From contig JBFLYZ010000011.1 of assembly GCA_040756415.1 (NCBI GenBank), positions 1 to 64,000 of the forward strand: a DNA stretch of 64,000 nucleotides, written 5' to 3'. Below, piece by piece: positions 52,608 through 61,440 of this stretch. The notes under the pieces were generated by a model that had not been told where the DNA came from, made no database searches, and saw only the letters and a list, made by a program, of their open reading frames with translations. Positions within the stretch are counted from its first letter, which is position 1. The number at the start of each line of letters is the position of its first letter. The DNA comes from JBFLYZ01 sp040756415. GTDB taxonomy: Bacteria; Bacteroidota; Bacteroidia; JADZBD01. The position numbers and the translations under genes were made by a program.

Positions 52608-53033
52608 CTATTTCCTGGTAAAATAGACCATATGCCCATCTTTTGAAACGAGCACCAATTCGTTGTCGGAAAGGGTTTTTACCTGGTTAACGGTTTCCCT
52701 GCTCTCATTACGGTCGGTAATCCGCACGGTTAAATTGTACAGGAATCCGGCCGAATCGCTTTTTTCAAGCCTCCACTCGCCCTGGTCTTCGTTCTGCTTG
52801 GTAGTGCCGCTGCTTTGATCGGTATCAAAGCTGATGTACACCTTATTATCCGAACGGAAATCGACCGTGTAGTTTTTATAGTAGTTATAGGGCGAATTCT
52901 GGTCGATAACGCTGCCATTGGCCAATACCTCCTTCACTTTTGTCCAGCGCCCTATGATCTTATGCGATTCGCTTCCGCAGGACGATGCTGCGATGCAGGC
53001 CAGAAAAGAAAAACTGTAAATGAAACCTCTCAC
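52608..53033 (-). CDS. lipocalin-like lipoprotein of unknown function
   Basis: A 141-residue protein with a lipobox (CIAASSCGS) and a small beta-barrel-like body (IIGRWTKVKEVLANG.. VYISFDTDQ.. GEWRLEKSDS.. ELVLVSKDGHMVYFTRK), similar to lipocalin-like lipoproteins of Bacteroidota. Ligand unknown. It follows carA by 7 bp and may be read from the carA transcript. Confidence 0.65.
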   Translation of the reverse strand: MRGFIYSFSFLACIAASSCGSESHKIIGRWTKVKEVLANGSVIDQNSPYNYYKNYTVDFRSDNKVYISFDTDQSSGTTKQNEDQGEWRLEKSDSAGFLYNLTVRITDRNESRETVNQVKTLSDNELVLVSKDGHMVYFTRK

Positions 53034-53040
53034 GGGAGAA

Positions 53041-54189
53041 TCAGTTTTGGGCGGCAGCCTTACTCAGCTTTTTTTTTGAGCTGGCCCGGCTGCGTTCCAT
53101 CATGCTGACGAAATCATCGAACAGGTACCGCGAGTCGTGAGGTCCGGGGCCGGCCTCAGGATGGTATTGTACGCTGAACACATTCTTGTTGACCATGCGA
53201 ATGCCTTCGATGGTATCATCGTTCAGGTTGATATGTGTAACCACTATATTCTTATTCTTCTTTACATCTTCCGCTTTGACCCCGAAACCATGGTTCTGTG
53301 AAGTGATCTGGTCCTTGCCGGTGATCAGGTTCTTTACCGGGTGATTGCCCCCGCGGTGGCCTATATGCATTTTATACGTGCGGAGTCCGTTCGCCTCAGC
53401 TATGATCTGGTGGCCCAGGCAAATACCGAAAACGGGATAATCGGCAGCAATTACGTCCGATACGTTCTTTACCACCTGGGGCATAACGGCCGGGTCTCCG
53501 GGCCCATTGGAGATGAGAAAGCCATCCGGGTTCCAGGCTGCCATCTCCTCCAGGGTGCTGTTCATGGGAAAAACCTGGATATAGCAGTTGCGCTCAGCCA
53601 GCATACGCAGTATGCTTTTCTTGAGCCCCAGGTCGAGAACGCTCACCTTGTACTTGGCGTCCGGCTCTCCGAAAAAGTATGGTTTTTTAGTGGAGACCCT
53701 GGATGAGAGCTCAAGGCCTTCCATAGAGGGCACTTTGGCCAGTTCTGCTTTCAGTTTTTCTATATCCGAGGTCTCTGTCGAAATTATGGCATTCATGGCG
53801 CCCTTGCTGCGTATATACCTTACCACAGCCCGGGTGTCCACATCGCAGATGCCTACCACGTTATTCCTGATCAGGTACTCATTAATGCTCATCTGCGCGG
53901 AGGGTCGTGAATGAAAATCGTTGAAGTTGCGCACAATGAGCCCTGCGATCTTTATGCTGTCGCTTTCGATCTCCTCGGCATGTATGCCGTAATTACCGAC
54001 ATGCACATTGGTCATCACCATAAGCTGCCCGAAATAGGAGGGATCGGTAAATATCTCCTGGTAGCCGGTCATGCCGGTATTAAAGCAGATTTCGCCTGTG
54101 GCCGTGCCTTTGGCCCCGGCAGCCTTGCCATAAAAGACCTTTCCGTCCTGCAACACTAATATGGCCGATGATCTGGAGGTATATTTCAT
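53041..54189 (-). CDS. carA: carbamoyl-phosphate synthase small subunit
   Basis: A 382-residue glutaminase subunit that delivers ammonia to CarB. N-terminal domain with LVLQDGKVFYGKAAGAKGTATGE and FNTGMTGYQEI. Class I glutaminase domain with ISNGPGDPA, the catalytic Cys in FGICLGHQII, and the His-Glu pair in YHPEAGPGPHDS. It sits downstream of rplQ, a common arrangement in this phylum, but separated by a strong terminator. carB is about 48 kb away. Confidence 0.96.
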   Translation of the reverse strand: MKYTSRSSAILVLQDGKVFYGKAAGAKGTATGEICFNTGMTGYQEIFTDPSYFGQLMVMTNVHVGNYGIHAEEIESDSIKIAGLIVRNFNDFHSRPSAQMSINEYLIRNNVVGICDVDTRAVVRYIRSKGAMNAIISTETSDIEKLKAELAKVPSMEGLELSSRVSTKKPYFFGEPDAKYKVSVLDLGLKKSILRMLAERNCYIQVFPMNSTLEEMAAWNPDGFLISNGPGDPAVMPQVVKNVSDVIAADYPVFGICLGHQIIAEANGLRTYKMHIGHRGGNHPVKNLITGKDQITSQNHGFGVKAEDVKKNKNIVVTHINLNDDTIEGIRMVNKNVFSVQYHPEAGPGPHDSRYLFDDFVSMMERSRASSKKKLSKAAAQN

Positions 54190-54209
54190 TTATGCAAATT
54201 TCCGCATAA
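54190..54209. promoter_or_regulatory. dyad directly upstream of carA
   Basis: The inverted repeat TTATGC-N8-GCATAA begins at the base before the carA ATG and partly overlaps the tail of the rplQ terminator. It could be an operator in the carA leader or a chance dyad. Confidence 0.25.
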
Positions 54210-54241
54210 AAAAAGGATGAAGCAAAAATACTTCATCCTTT
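54208..54241 (-). terminator. terminator of the ribosomal protein operon
   Basis: The 11-bp stem AAAGGATGAAG/CTTCATCCTTT with an 8-nt loop, then T7 on the minus strand, 28 bp past the rplQ stop. Confidence 0.9.
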
Positions 54242-54269
54242 CTCTTTTTATGGCCTGGGGCCCAAAAAC

Positions 54270-54770
54270 TTATTCACTTTTTTGCTCTTCAGTGTTAGTT
54301 TCTCCCTGGTTTTCTGCCTTGGGCTCAGCTTTCTTCCTGGTACGGCCCCTGCGGGTGGTTTTTGCCTTTTTCTCAGCGCCTGCGCCTTTGGAAGATAGCA
54401 TGGCCTCGTTGAAGTCGACCAGCTCGATCAGGCACATTTCAGCCCGGTCTCCGGGGCGCGAGCCTGTTTTCAGGATGCGGGTATAACCGCCCTTGCGATC
54501 ACCGATCTTGCCCGCCACATCACGGAAAAGCGTGGTTACGGCTTCTTTGTTCTGCAGGTAGCTGAAAACAACCCTTCGCGAATGGGTCGTATCGGTTTTG
54601 CCTTTCGTAATAATGGGCTCCACATAACGTTTCAGCGCCTTGGCTTTGGCCAGGGTAGTGCTGATGCGCTTGTTCTTGCTGAGGATAAGCGAGGAGGCGA
54701 GGTTGGACAACAAAGCGTCCACATGCCCCTTTTTGCGCCCCAGGTGATTGTTCTTGTTTCCGTGTCTCAT
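54270..54770 (-). CDS. rplQ: 50S ribosomal protein L17
   Basis: A 166-residue bL17: start MRHGNKNNHLGRKKGHVDAL, then RISTTLAKAKALKRYVEPII, GGYTRILKTGSRPGDRAEMCLIEL. The last about 45 residues are a low-complexity Lys/Glu/Ala tail, as in other Bacteroidota L17. Last gene of the spc/alpha operon, before the terminator. Confidence 0.97.
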   Translation of the reverse strand: MRHGNKNNHLGRKKGHVDALLSNLASSLILSKNKRISTTLAKAKALKRYVEPIITKGKTDTTHSRRVVFSYLQNKEAVTTLFRDVAGKIGDRKGGYTRILKTGSRPGDRAEMCLIELVDFNEAMLSSKGAGAEKKAKTTRRGRTRKKAEPKAENQGETNTEEQKSE

Positions 54771-54797
54771 CTGTTCTCAAAAAATTATAGATCAAAA

Positions 54798-55790
54798 TTA
54801 CTCTTTGTCGAGCTTGTATTTGGCCAGGTTCATGCCAAAGTGCAGGCCTTTTGACGCAACCAGGTCTTCGAGTTCTGTCAGCGATTTCTTGCCGAAATTA
54901 CGGAATTTCAAAAGATCGTTCTTGTTGTATGACACAAGGTCGGCCAGGGTTTCCACATCGGCTGCCTTGAGGCAGTTCAGCGCGCGTACAGAAAGGTCGA
55001 GGTCGGCCAGCTTGGTCTTCAGCAACTGACGCATATGGAGCGATGTTTCATCAAACTCTTCGGTTGCTGATTTTTCCTCGCTGTCGAGCGTAATGCGCTC
55101 ATCGCTGAAAAGCATGAAGTGATGAATGAGCAGCTTAGCGGCCTCTTTCAGGGCGTCTTTCGGATGGATAGACCCGTCAGTAACGATATCGAGGATCAGC
55201 TTCTCGTAGTCGGTCTTCTGCTCAACGCGATAGTTCTCCACCGAGTATTTTACGTTCTTGATGGGAGTAAAAATGGCGTCAACCGCGATAAAGCCCATAT
55301 ACGAACTGGAAGGCTTGTTCTCTTCGGCAGGAAGATAACCTCTTCCCTTGTCGATAAGCAGCTCGATCTTCAGCTTGACATTCGACTCCATATTGCAGAT
55401 CACCAGATCGGGGTTCAGTACCTGGTAAGCGGAAGTGAACTTGCCTATGTCGCCTGCGGTGAACTGGCCCTTGCCTGAAACGGTCACCACCACGCGCTCG
55501 TGGTCGGCACCCTCGATCTGCTTCTTGAAACGCACTTGCTTCAGATTCAGCACGATCTCGGTCACATCTTCGACAACCCCTTTTATGGTAGAGAACTCAT
55601 GCTCAACGCCTTCGATCTTCATTGCGGTAATGGCATGCCCTTCAAGCGAGCCCAGCAGTATCCTGCGGATTGCATTGCCGATTGTTATACCGTAACCAGG
55701 CTCCAAAGGGCGAAATTCAAACTGACCTTCAATGTCAGTCGAGTTCAGCATGATCACTTTGTCTGGTTTCTGAAAATTTAATATAGCCAT
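54798..55790 (-). CDS. rpoA: RNA polymerase alpha subunit
   Basis: A 330-residue alpha subunit. The N-terminal dimerisation domain has FEFRPLEPGYGITIGNAIRRILLGSLEG. The C-terminal domain has the helix-hairpin-helix region LDLSVRALNCLKAADVETLADLV and LRNFGKKS-like FRNFGKKSLTELEDLV, which contacts UP elements and activators. The ATG at 55788-55790 is used; the frame continues upstream only through a TTG two codons earlier. Confidence 0.98.
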   Translation of the reverse strand: MAILNFQKPDKVIMLNSTDIEGQFEFRPLEPGYGITIGNAIRRILLGSLEGHAITAMKIEGVEHEFSTIKGVVEDVTEIVLNLKQVRFKKQIEGADHERVVVTVSGKGQFTAGDIGKFTSAYQVLNPDLVICNMESNVKLKIELLIDKGRGYLPAEENKPSSSYMGFIAVDAIFTPIKNVKYSVENYRVEQKTDYEKLILDIVTDGSIHPKDALKEAAKLLIHHFMLFSDERITLDSEEKSATEEFDETSLHMRQLLKTKLADLDLSVRALNCLKAADVETLADLVSYNKNDLLKFRNFGKKSLTELEDLVASKGLHFGMNLAKYKLDKE

Positions 55791-55835
55791 GTTCAAGCGG
55801 TTTTTTTATATAATGTTAACTGATAAAACTCAGGA

Positions 55836-56441
55836 TTACTTCGAATACAATTCAACGATGAGCTGCTCGCGGATGTTCTCGGGGATCTGTTCGCGCTCAG
55901 GCATGGCGATGAACTTGCCGGTCATCGTGGCCTTATTGAACTCGATCCAGGGATAGTTGCTGTTGCTGCTGGCAACGGCATTGCTGATCGACTCGAGCGC
56001 CTTTGATTTTTCTCTTACGGCTACGGTATCGCCCGCTTTAAGCGTGAACGATGGAATATTGATTACCACACCGTTGACGGTAATGTGGCGGTGTCCGACC
56101 AGTTGCCGGGCGGCCATGCGGGTGGGGGCGATGCCCATCCTGTAAACCACGTTATCCAGGCGCGCCTCCATAAGCTGAAGCAGGTTGGTGCCGGTGATCC
56201 CCTTCATGCGCGAAGCGCGGTTGAAGATCACAGCGAACTGGCGCTCTAAAATACCGTAAGTGTATTTGGCCTTCTGCTTTTCGGTGAGCTGAACGGCATA
56301 TTCGCTCTGCTTCATCCTCGACTTGGAAACCCCATGCATGCCGGGAGGATAGTTCTTTTTTTCAAGATGTTTGTCAGCGCCAAAAATGGGCTCTTTGAAC
56401 TTACGCGCGATCTTCGACTTAGGACCTGTGTATCTGGCCAT
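55836..56441 (-). CDS. rpsD: 30S ribosomal protein S4
   Basis: A 201-residue uS4: MARYTGPKSKIARKFKEPIF at the start and the S4 RNA-binding domain MEARLDNVVYRMGIAPTRMAARQLVGHRHITVNG (within residues about 91-125). It initiates 30S assembly on 16S rRNA. In other bacteria S4 represses the alpha operon by binding its mRNA; I did not find that structure here. Confidence 0.98.
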   Translation of the reverse strand: MARYTGPKSKIARKFKEPIFGADKHLEKKNYPPGMHGVSKSRMKQSEYAVQLTEKQKAKYTYGILERQFAVIFNRASRMKGITGTNLLQLMEARLDNVVYRMGIAPTRMAARQLVGHRHITVNGVVINIPSFTLKAGDTVAVREKSKALESISNAVASSNSNYPWIEFNKATMTGKFIAMPEREQIPENIREQLIVELYSK

Positions 56442-56474
56442 TGTTATCTTTCGTTTTTATAATTCGTTACTCAA

Positions 56475-56888
56475 TTAAACCCTTCTCTTTTTCGGAGGAC
56501 GGCAACCGTTATGAGGAATAGGGGTGAGGTCAATGATCTCTGTGATCTCGATGCCCGTGGTGCTCAGGCTGCGGATGGCCGATTCGCGTCCGGCTCCCGG
56601 CCCTTTGATGAATACCTTTACCTTTCGCAGGCCGGCATCAAAAGCCACTTTGCCGCAATCGGCTGCCGCCATCTGGGCAGCATAAGGGGTATTCTTTTTC
56701 GACCCGCGGAATCCCATTTTGCCGGCCGATGACCACGCGATCACCTGCCCGGTATTATTGGTCAGTGAGATAATAATGTTGTTGAATGTGGCATTGATGT
56801 GCGCCTGCCCGGTCGACTCAACCTTAACGACCCGTTTCTTTGCCTTGGCAGGTTTGCCTGATGCCTGTGATGTTTCCTGTTTTGCCAT
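56475..56888 (-). CDS. rpsK: 30S ribosomal protein S11
   Basis: A 137-residue uS11 with a basic N-terminal tail, then GQAHINATFNNIIISLTNNTGQVI, SSAGKMGFRGSKKNTPYAAQMAA and the C-terminal TPIPHNGCRPPKKRRV. It lies on the platform of the small subunit near the mRNA exit. Confidence 0.98.
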   Translation of the reverse strand: MAKQETSQASGKPAKAKKRVVKVESTGQAHINATFNNIIISLTNNTGQVIAWSSAGKMGFRGSKKNTPYAAQMAAADCGKVAFDAGLRKVKVFIKGPGAGRESAIRSLSTTGIEITEIIDLTPIPHNGCRPPKKRRV

Positions 56889-56903
56889 TTATCTGTTACT
56901 GTT

Positions 56904-57284
56904 TTAGCCTTTTACTGCTTTTTTCTTGTTCGCAACGGTCTTTCTGCGTCCCTTGCGTGTGCGCGAATTGGTGCGCGTGCGCTGGCCGCGAACGGGAAGC
57001 CCCATGCGGTGACGGCCGCCACGGTAGGTGCCGATATCGGTCAGCCGTTTGATGTTGAGCTGCACCTCTGAACGCAGCGCACCCTCGACCTTGTACTTGT
57101 CGTTGATGATCGTGCGTATCTTGGTCACCTCTTCATCGTTCCAGTCCTGGACCTTTTTGCCCAGATCGACCCCGGCCTCGCTGAGGATCTTTTTCGCTGA
57201 GCTTTTGCCGAGCCCGTAAATGTACTGAAGCGCTATTTCGCCTCTTTTATTCCTTGGTAGGTCTATACCTGCAATCCTTGCCAT
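56904..57284 (-). CDS. rpsM: 30S ribosomal protein S13
   Basis: A 126-residue uS13: MARIAGIDLPRNKRGEIALQ, YIYGLGKSSAKKIL, and the tail RGGRHRMGLPVRGQRTRTNSRTRKG. It contacts the P-site tRNA and the large subunit. The leader before the ATG is A-rich with no Shine-Dalgarno sequence. Confidence 0.98.
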   Translation of the reverse strand: MARIAGIDLPRNKRGEIALQYIYGLGKSSAKKILSEAGVDLGKKVQDWNDEEVTKIRTIINDKYKVEGALRSEVQLNIKRLTDIGTYRGGRHRMGLPVRGQRTRTNSRTRKGRRKTVANKKKAVKG

Positions 57285-57308
57285 GTATTTTTATTTTGTT
57301 TTATACTA

Positions 57309-57428
57309 TTAACCTTTCTGACGCTGTTTGTACTTGGGATTCTTCTTGTTGATGATGTACAAGCGGCCCTTCCTGCGTACGATGATGCAGTCAGCGCTTC
57401 TTTTCTTGATCGATGATCTTACTTTCAT
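57309..57428 (-). CDS. rpmJ: 50S ribosomal protein L36
   Basis: A 39-residue bL36: MKVRSSIKKRSADCIIVRRK, then GRLYIINKKNPKYKQRQKG. Only one of the zinc ligands of the classic C-C-C-H form is kept (Cys14), so this is a zinc-free type. It lies between infA and rpsM. Confidence 0.95.
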   Translation of the reverse strand: MKVRSSIKKRSADCIIVRRKGRLYIINKKNPKYKQRQKG

Positions 57429-57479
57429 TTGTTGTTCTTTTACACTCAGTTAATTCGTTCCCTTCAATCGGGTCACCTG

Positions 57480-57698
57480 TTATTTATATCTAAAAATGAT
57501 CCTTGCCTTGGTCAGATCGTATGGCGACATCTCGAGCTTCACTTTGTCGCCAGGCAGTATGCGTATGTAATGCATGCGCATTTTGCCGGAGATGTGCGCG
57601 GTTACGATATGTCCATTCTCCAATTCCACGCGAAACATGGCATTGCTCAATGCTTCTACGATCGTTCCGTCTTGTTCAATCAGTGGCTGTTTAGCCAT
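57480..57698 (-). CDS. infA: translation initiation factor IF-1
   Basis: A 72-residue OB-fold protein: MAKQPLIEQDGTIVEALSNA, FRVELENGHIVTAHISGKMR and GDKVKLEMSPYDLTKARI. It binds the A site of the 30S subunit during initiation. It starts 4 bp after the map stop, within the operon. Confidence 0.98.
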   Translation of the reverse strand: MAKQPLIEQDGTIVEALSNAMFRVELENGHIVTAHISGKMRMHYIRILPGDKVKLEMSPYDLTKARIIFRYK

Positions 57699-57702
57699 AA
57701 AA

Positions 57703-58500
57703 TCAGATCAAAATATGTTGTTCTTCCAAAATTCGTTCAATTTCCGAGAAAGAGGAAAGCACATCCGCTTTTCCTTTCCCAATAGCGATGGTGTGTTCAA
57801 AGTGAGCCGAAGGCTTTCCATCGGCCGTGTTCACCGTCCAGCCATCGCCTTCCTGCTTCACGTTCTTGGCCCCCAGGTTGACCATGGGCTCTACGGCCAG
57901 CACCATGCCTTCCGCGAGCTTCATGCCGCTGCCCTTTTTCCCGTAATTGGGAACCTCGGGCGCTTCGTGCAGCTCTCTGCCCACACCGTGCCCGACCAGC
58001 TCGCGTACTATTCCGTAGCCGAAGCTTTCGCAATACTGCTGCACCGCATGGCTGATATCGCCTATTCGCTTTCCTTCCACACATTGCTCCACGGCCAGGT
58101 ACAGGGCCTTTTTGGTGACGCTGAGCAGTTGTCTGACTTCGGCCGGTATCTCACCCACGGCAAACGTGTAGGCGGAATCGCCAAAAAACCCGTTCTTTTT
58201 CACACCGCAATCCACCGAAACGATATCGCCTTCTTTCAGCACATAAGCTCCCGGTATGCCGTGAACCACCGTTTGATTGGGGGATATGCACAGCGTGGCC
58301 GGAAAGCCATTGTACCCTTTGAAAGCGGGCTCGGCCCCGTGGCTGCGTATGAACTCTTCCGCCAGTTTATCCAGCGCTGCGGTCGTAATGCCGGGTTTTA
58401 TATTCCTGGCCACTTCCGCGAGGGTCTTTCCAACAAGTAAAGAACTTTCTCTTATTAACTCAATTTCCTCTTTCGACTTTATATAAACCGTCTTCGCCAT
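57703..58500 (-). CDS. map: methionine aminopeptidase, type I
   Basis: A 265-residue enzyme that removes N-terminal Met from nascent proteins. Metal ligands lie in VSVDCGVKKNGFFGDSAYTF (two Asp), GHGVGRELHEAPEV (His), and the Glu residues of MVLAVEPMVN and HFEHTIAI. Substrate His in NQTVVHGIPG. Placed between secY and infA as in many bacteria. Confidence 0.97.
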   Translation of the reverse strand: MAKTVYIKSKEEIELIRESSLLVGKTLAEVARNIKPGITTAALDKLAEEFIRSHGAEPAFKGYNGFPATLCISPNQTVVHGIPGAYVLKEGDIVSVDCGVKKNGFFGDSAYTFAVGEIPAEVRQLLSVTKKALYLAVEQCVEGKRIGDISHAVQQYCESFGYGIVRELVGHGVGRELHEAPEVPNYGKKGSGMKLAEGMVLAVEPMVNLGAKNVKQEGDGWTVNTADGKPSAHFEHTIAIGKGKADVLSSFSEIERILEEQHILI

Positions 58501-58501
58501 G

Positions 58502-59827
58502 TTAAGCGCTCGCCATGCTCATGGATGAACGCCCTTTTATTCTTCCGGACTTCATCAGGCCATCGTAATGGCGCATCAGCAGGTGGCTTTCTATCTGTTG
58601 CAGGGTATCGAGCACAACGCCTACCAGGATGAGCAGCGATGTGCCGCCATAGAACCGGGCAAAGTTGTCGTCCATACCGAGCGAATTGTATGCAATGGCC
58701 GGGAGCACGGCAACCAGCCCGAGGAACAGGGAGCCAGGCAGCGTGATCTTCGACATAACCTCGTCAATGAACTCGGCTGTCTTTTTTCCCGGCTTAACGC
58801 CCGGAACAAAACCGCCATTACGCTTCATGTCTTCAGCCATCTGGTTCGGGTTGACCATGATCGCGGTATAGAAATAAGTGAACACAACGATCAGGATCAG
58901 GAAGGTGATGTTGTAGATCAATCCGTTATGATCTGAAAATGTTCTTACGAACCACCCTGCATCAGCGGCCGCAAAGCCTGCCACGGTGATCGGGATGAAC
59001 ATGATCGCTTGCGCGAAGATGATGGGCATGACACCAGCCGCGTTCACCTTAAGCGGTATATATTGCCTCACCCCGCCATACTGTTTGTTGCCGACAATCT
59101 TTTTCGCGAACTGAACGGGTATTTTCCGGGTGCCCTGCACCAGCAGAATGGAGGCGATGATCACAAACAGCAGCACCACCATTTCTATCAGGAGCATGAT
59201 CAGTCCTCCACCGCGCGATTCCATGCGAGCGCCAAATTCAGAGAAGAAGGCAAACGGGAGGTCAGCTATAATGCCTATCATAATGATCAGCGAAATACCA
59301 TTTCCCAGGCCCTTGTCGGTTATCCGCTCACCCAGCCACATCACGAACATGGTACCGGCAACGAGGATCAGCACGGAGGTGAACATCCAGCCGCCACCCT
59401 CGGGGTGCGCGTTGGCGGGCACCTGCGAGAGGATATAGCCCGGAGCCTGCATGGCCGTAATGGCAACGGTCAGGAAACGCGTATACTGATTGATCTTCTT
59501 ACGGCCGCTCTCTCCCTCTTTCTGCAAACGCTGGAAATAAGGTATGGCCATGCCTAAAAGCTGCACCACGATCGAAGCGGAGATATAGGGCATGATGCCT
59601 AAGGCAAAAACAGAAGCCTTTGAAAAGGCGCCCCCGGTGAACAGGTTGATCAGTCCCATGATCCCCTGGGCATCTCCGCGCGCCTTAAGCGCCTCCGAAT
59701 CTACGCCAGGCAGGATAATGTACGAGCCCAGGCGGTACACCATCACCAGTCCCAGGGTGGTCAGTATCCTGAAACGGAGATCCTCGATGGACCAGATATC
59801 CCTTAATTTATTTATTAAATACTTCAT
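58502..59827 (-). CDS. secY: Sec translocon subunit SecY
   Basis: A 441-residue protein with ten membrane helices that forms the protein-conducting channel. Family marks: GLVMVYRLGSYIILPGVD, MPYISASIVVQLLG, GLGNGISLIIMIGI and the C-terminal VVLDTLQQIESHLLMRHYDG. Follows rplO by 22 bp. It exports signal-peptide proteins, including the T9SS cargo encoded in this window. Confidence 0.98.
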   Translation of the reverse strand: MKYLINKLRDIWSIEDLRFRILTTLGLVMVYRLGSYIILPGVDSEALKARGDAQGIMGLINLFTGGAFSKASVFALGIMPYISASIVVQLLGMAIPYFQRLQKEGESGRKKINQYTRFLTVAITAMQAPGYILSQVPANAHPEGGGWMFTSVLILVAGTMFVMWLGERITDKGLGNGISLIIMIGIIADLPFAFFSEFGARMESRGGGLIMLLIEMVVLLFVIIASILLVQGTRKIPVQFAKKIVGNKQYGGVRQYIPLKVNAAGVMPIIFAQAIMFIPITVAGFAAADAGWFVRTFSDHNGLIYNITFLILIVVFTYFYTAIMVNPNQMAEDMKRNGGFVPGVKPGKKTAEFIDEVMSKITLPGSLFLGLVAVLPAIAYNSLGMDDNFARFYGGTSLLILVGVVLDTLQQIESHLLMRHYDGLMKSGRIKGRSSMSMASA

Positions 59828-59849
59828 ATCAGTTTCCCTTCAGGAAAGA

Positions 59850-60299
59850 TTAAATTACAGTTGCTGTTCCGCCTTTTGCTTCAATGGCTGATTTGGCCGA
59901 AGCGGAGAACGCGTGCGCCTTAACATCCACTTTCGACTTCAGCTCACCGCGCCCGAGGATCTTGATCCTGTCGTTCTTGCCGGCAAGGCCGTTCTTGACC
60001 AGGAAAGCAATATCAACGGCACTTACCTTTTTGTTGTCGATCAGGGTCTGTATCCTGTCGAGGTTGATGCCGCGGTATTCGGTGCGGAAAAGGTTATTGA
60101 AGCCGTACTTCGGTATCCTGCGCTGCAGGGGCATCTGGCCGCCTTCGAAACCGCGCTTCTGGGAATAACCTGAGCGCGACTGGGCGCCTTTATGGCCGCG
60201 TGTGGAGGTGCCGCCTTTGCCGGAGCCCTGCCCGCGTCCTAATCTCTTCTTCGGATTCTTGACCGAGCCTTTTGCCGGTGTAAGTTTGCTTAAGTTCAT
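59850..60299 (-). CDS. rplO: 50S ribosomal protein L15
   Basis: A 149-residue uL15: glycine-rich N-terminus KRLGRGQGSGKGGTSTRGHKGAQSR, then GFEGGQMPLQRRIPKYGFNN. A late-assembly protein of the large subunit. Confidence 0.97.
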   Translation of the reverse strand: MNLSKLTPAKGSVKNPKKRLGRGQGSGKGGTSTRGHKGAQSRSGYSQKRGFEGGQMPLQRRIPKYGFNNLFRTEYRGINLDRIQTLIDNKKVSAVDIAFLVKNGLAGKNDRIKILGRGELKSKVDVKAHAFSASAKSAIEAKGGTATVI

Positions 60300-60317
60300 T
60301 TTAAAAATGCTTTACAA

Positions 60318-60497
60318 TTATTGTCCTACCACTTCTAACATGTGCCTTACCTTGGCGATCATGCCAAGCACCTGGGGCGTAGCTTCTTTTTCCAGTGTCT
60401 GGTTCAGCTTGGTGAATCCCAGGGCGCGTATGGTCCTCTTCTGGCGTTCGGGCCTGTCGATCGCGCTTTTTACATATTTGATCTTGATCTTTGCCAT
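60318..60497 (-). CDS. rpmD: 50S ribosomal protein L30
   Basis: A 59-residue uL30: MAKIKIKYVKSAIDRPERQK, then RTIRALGFTKLNQTLEKEAT and the end RHMLEVVGQ. ATG at 60495-60497, TAA at 60318-60320. It lies between rpsE and rplO, the usual position. Confidence 0.97.
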   Translation of the reverse strand: MAKIKIKYVKSAIDRPERQKRTIRALGFTKLNQTLEKEATPQVLGMIAKVRHMLEVVGQ

Positions 60498-60517
60498 GAT
60501 AGCTAACGTTGAATATA

Positions 60518-61036
60518 TTATCCTTTAAAAACCTTCTCCAGTGTAACCCCGCGGTTATGCGCAATGGTGTAAGCATCGCGCAGCTTGGTCAGCGCGTCAA
60601 TGGTCGCTTTCACCACGTTGTGCGGGTTGGACGAACCTTGCGATTTGGCCAGTATGTCGTGCACGCCAGCGCTTTCGAGCACGGCACGCATGGCACCGCC
60701 CGCTATCACTCCCGTACCGGGAGCGGCAGGCTTCAGGAAAACGCGTGAGCCGCTGTACTTGCCGTATTGCTCGTGCGGTATGGTGCCTTTCAGCACGGGA
60801 ACCTTGATCAGGTTCTTCTTGGCGTCATCAATGCCTTTGGTAATGGCATCGGTCACCTCCTTGGCCTTGCCCAGGCCGTAACCCACAACGCCTTTTTCAT
60901 TTCCCACCACAACAATGGCTGAAAAACTGAACGTTCTTCCGCCCTTGGTCACTTTGGTAACGCGCTGAACGGCAACAAGGCGGTCCTTGAGCTCGATTTC
61001 ACTCGATTTAACCCGTTTAATGTTTTCTTTTGACAT
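60518..61036 (-). CDS. rpsE: 30S ribosomal protein S5
   Basis: A 172-residue uS5: LKDRLVAVQRVTKVTKGGRTFSFSAI, GYGLGKAKEVTDAITKG and GTGVIAGGAMRAVLESAG. It is involved in mRNA unwinding and decoding accuracy. Confidence 0.98.
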   Translation of the reverse strand: MSKENIKRVKSSEIELKDRLVAVQRVTKVTKGGRTFSFSAIVVVGNEKGVVGYGLGKAKEVTDAITKGIDDAKKNLIKVPVLKGTIPHEQYGKYSGSRVFLKPAAPGTGVIAGGAMRAVLESAGVHDILAKSQGSSNPHNVVKATIDALTKLRDAYTIAHNRGVTLEKVFKG

Positions 61037-61058
61037 GTGTATCGTTTAAACTTGATGA

Positions 61059-61412
61059 TTAAAATTTCAGTCCGCCTTCGCGCGCGCCTTCTGCAAGCGA
61101 TTTAACCCTGCCGTGGTAGAGGTAGCCGTTGCGGTCGAAACGAACATTGGTGATGCCCGCCTTTACCGCTCTTTCCGCTATCGCCTTGCCGATCAGTTTG
61201 GCCTGTTCGATCTTGGGTATCTTTTTGCCGGCAAACTCCTTTTCAATGGAGCCCGCGTAGGCAAGCGTTTTTCCGCTGATGTCATCCACCAGTTGGGCAT
61301 AGATCTGCTTGTTGCTTCTGAATACGCTCAGGCGGGGAGCCTGGGCATCGCCCTTGATGATCCCGCGTATGCGCTTCTTGATCTTCGCTCTTCTTGAAAC
61401 TTTCGTAGCCAT
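61059..61412 (-). CDS. rplR: 50S ribosomal protein L18
   Basis: A 117-residue uL18: RLSVFRSNKQIYAQLVDDISGKTLA and RNGYLYHGRVKSLAEGAREGGLKF. It binds 5S rRNA together with L5. Confidence 0.98.
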   Translation of the reverse strand: MATKVSRRAKIKKRIRGIIKGDAQAPRLSVFRSNKQIYAQLVDDISGKTLAYAGSIEKEFAGKKIPKIEQAKLIGKAIAERAVKAGITNVRFDRNGYLYHGRVKSLAEGAREGGLKF

Positions 61413-61440
61413 TATCTTCTGACGTTAATTGTGTTTAAAA

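Noticed and set aside
60301..60576. Minus-strand open frame of 91 codons over rpmD
   Set aside because: It is in a different frame from rpmD and gives no recognisable protein; the 59-residue L30 frame is the real gene.
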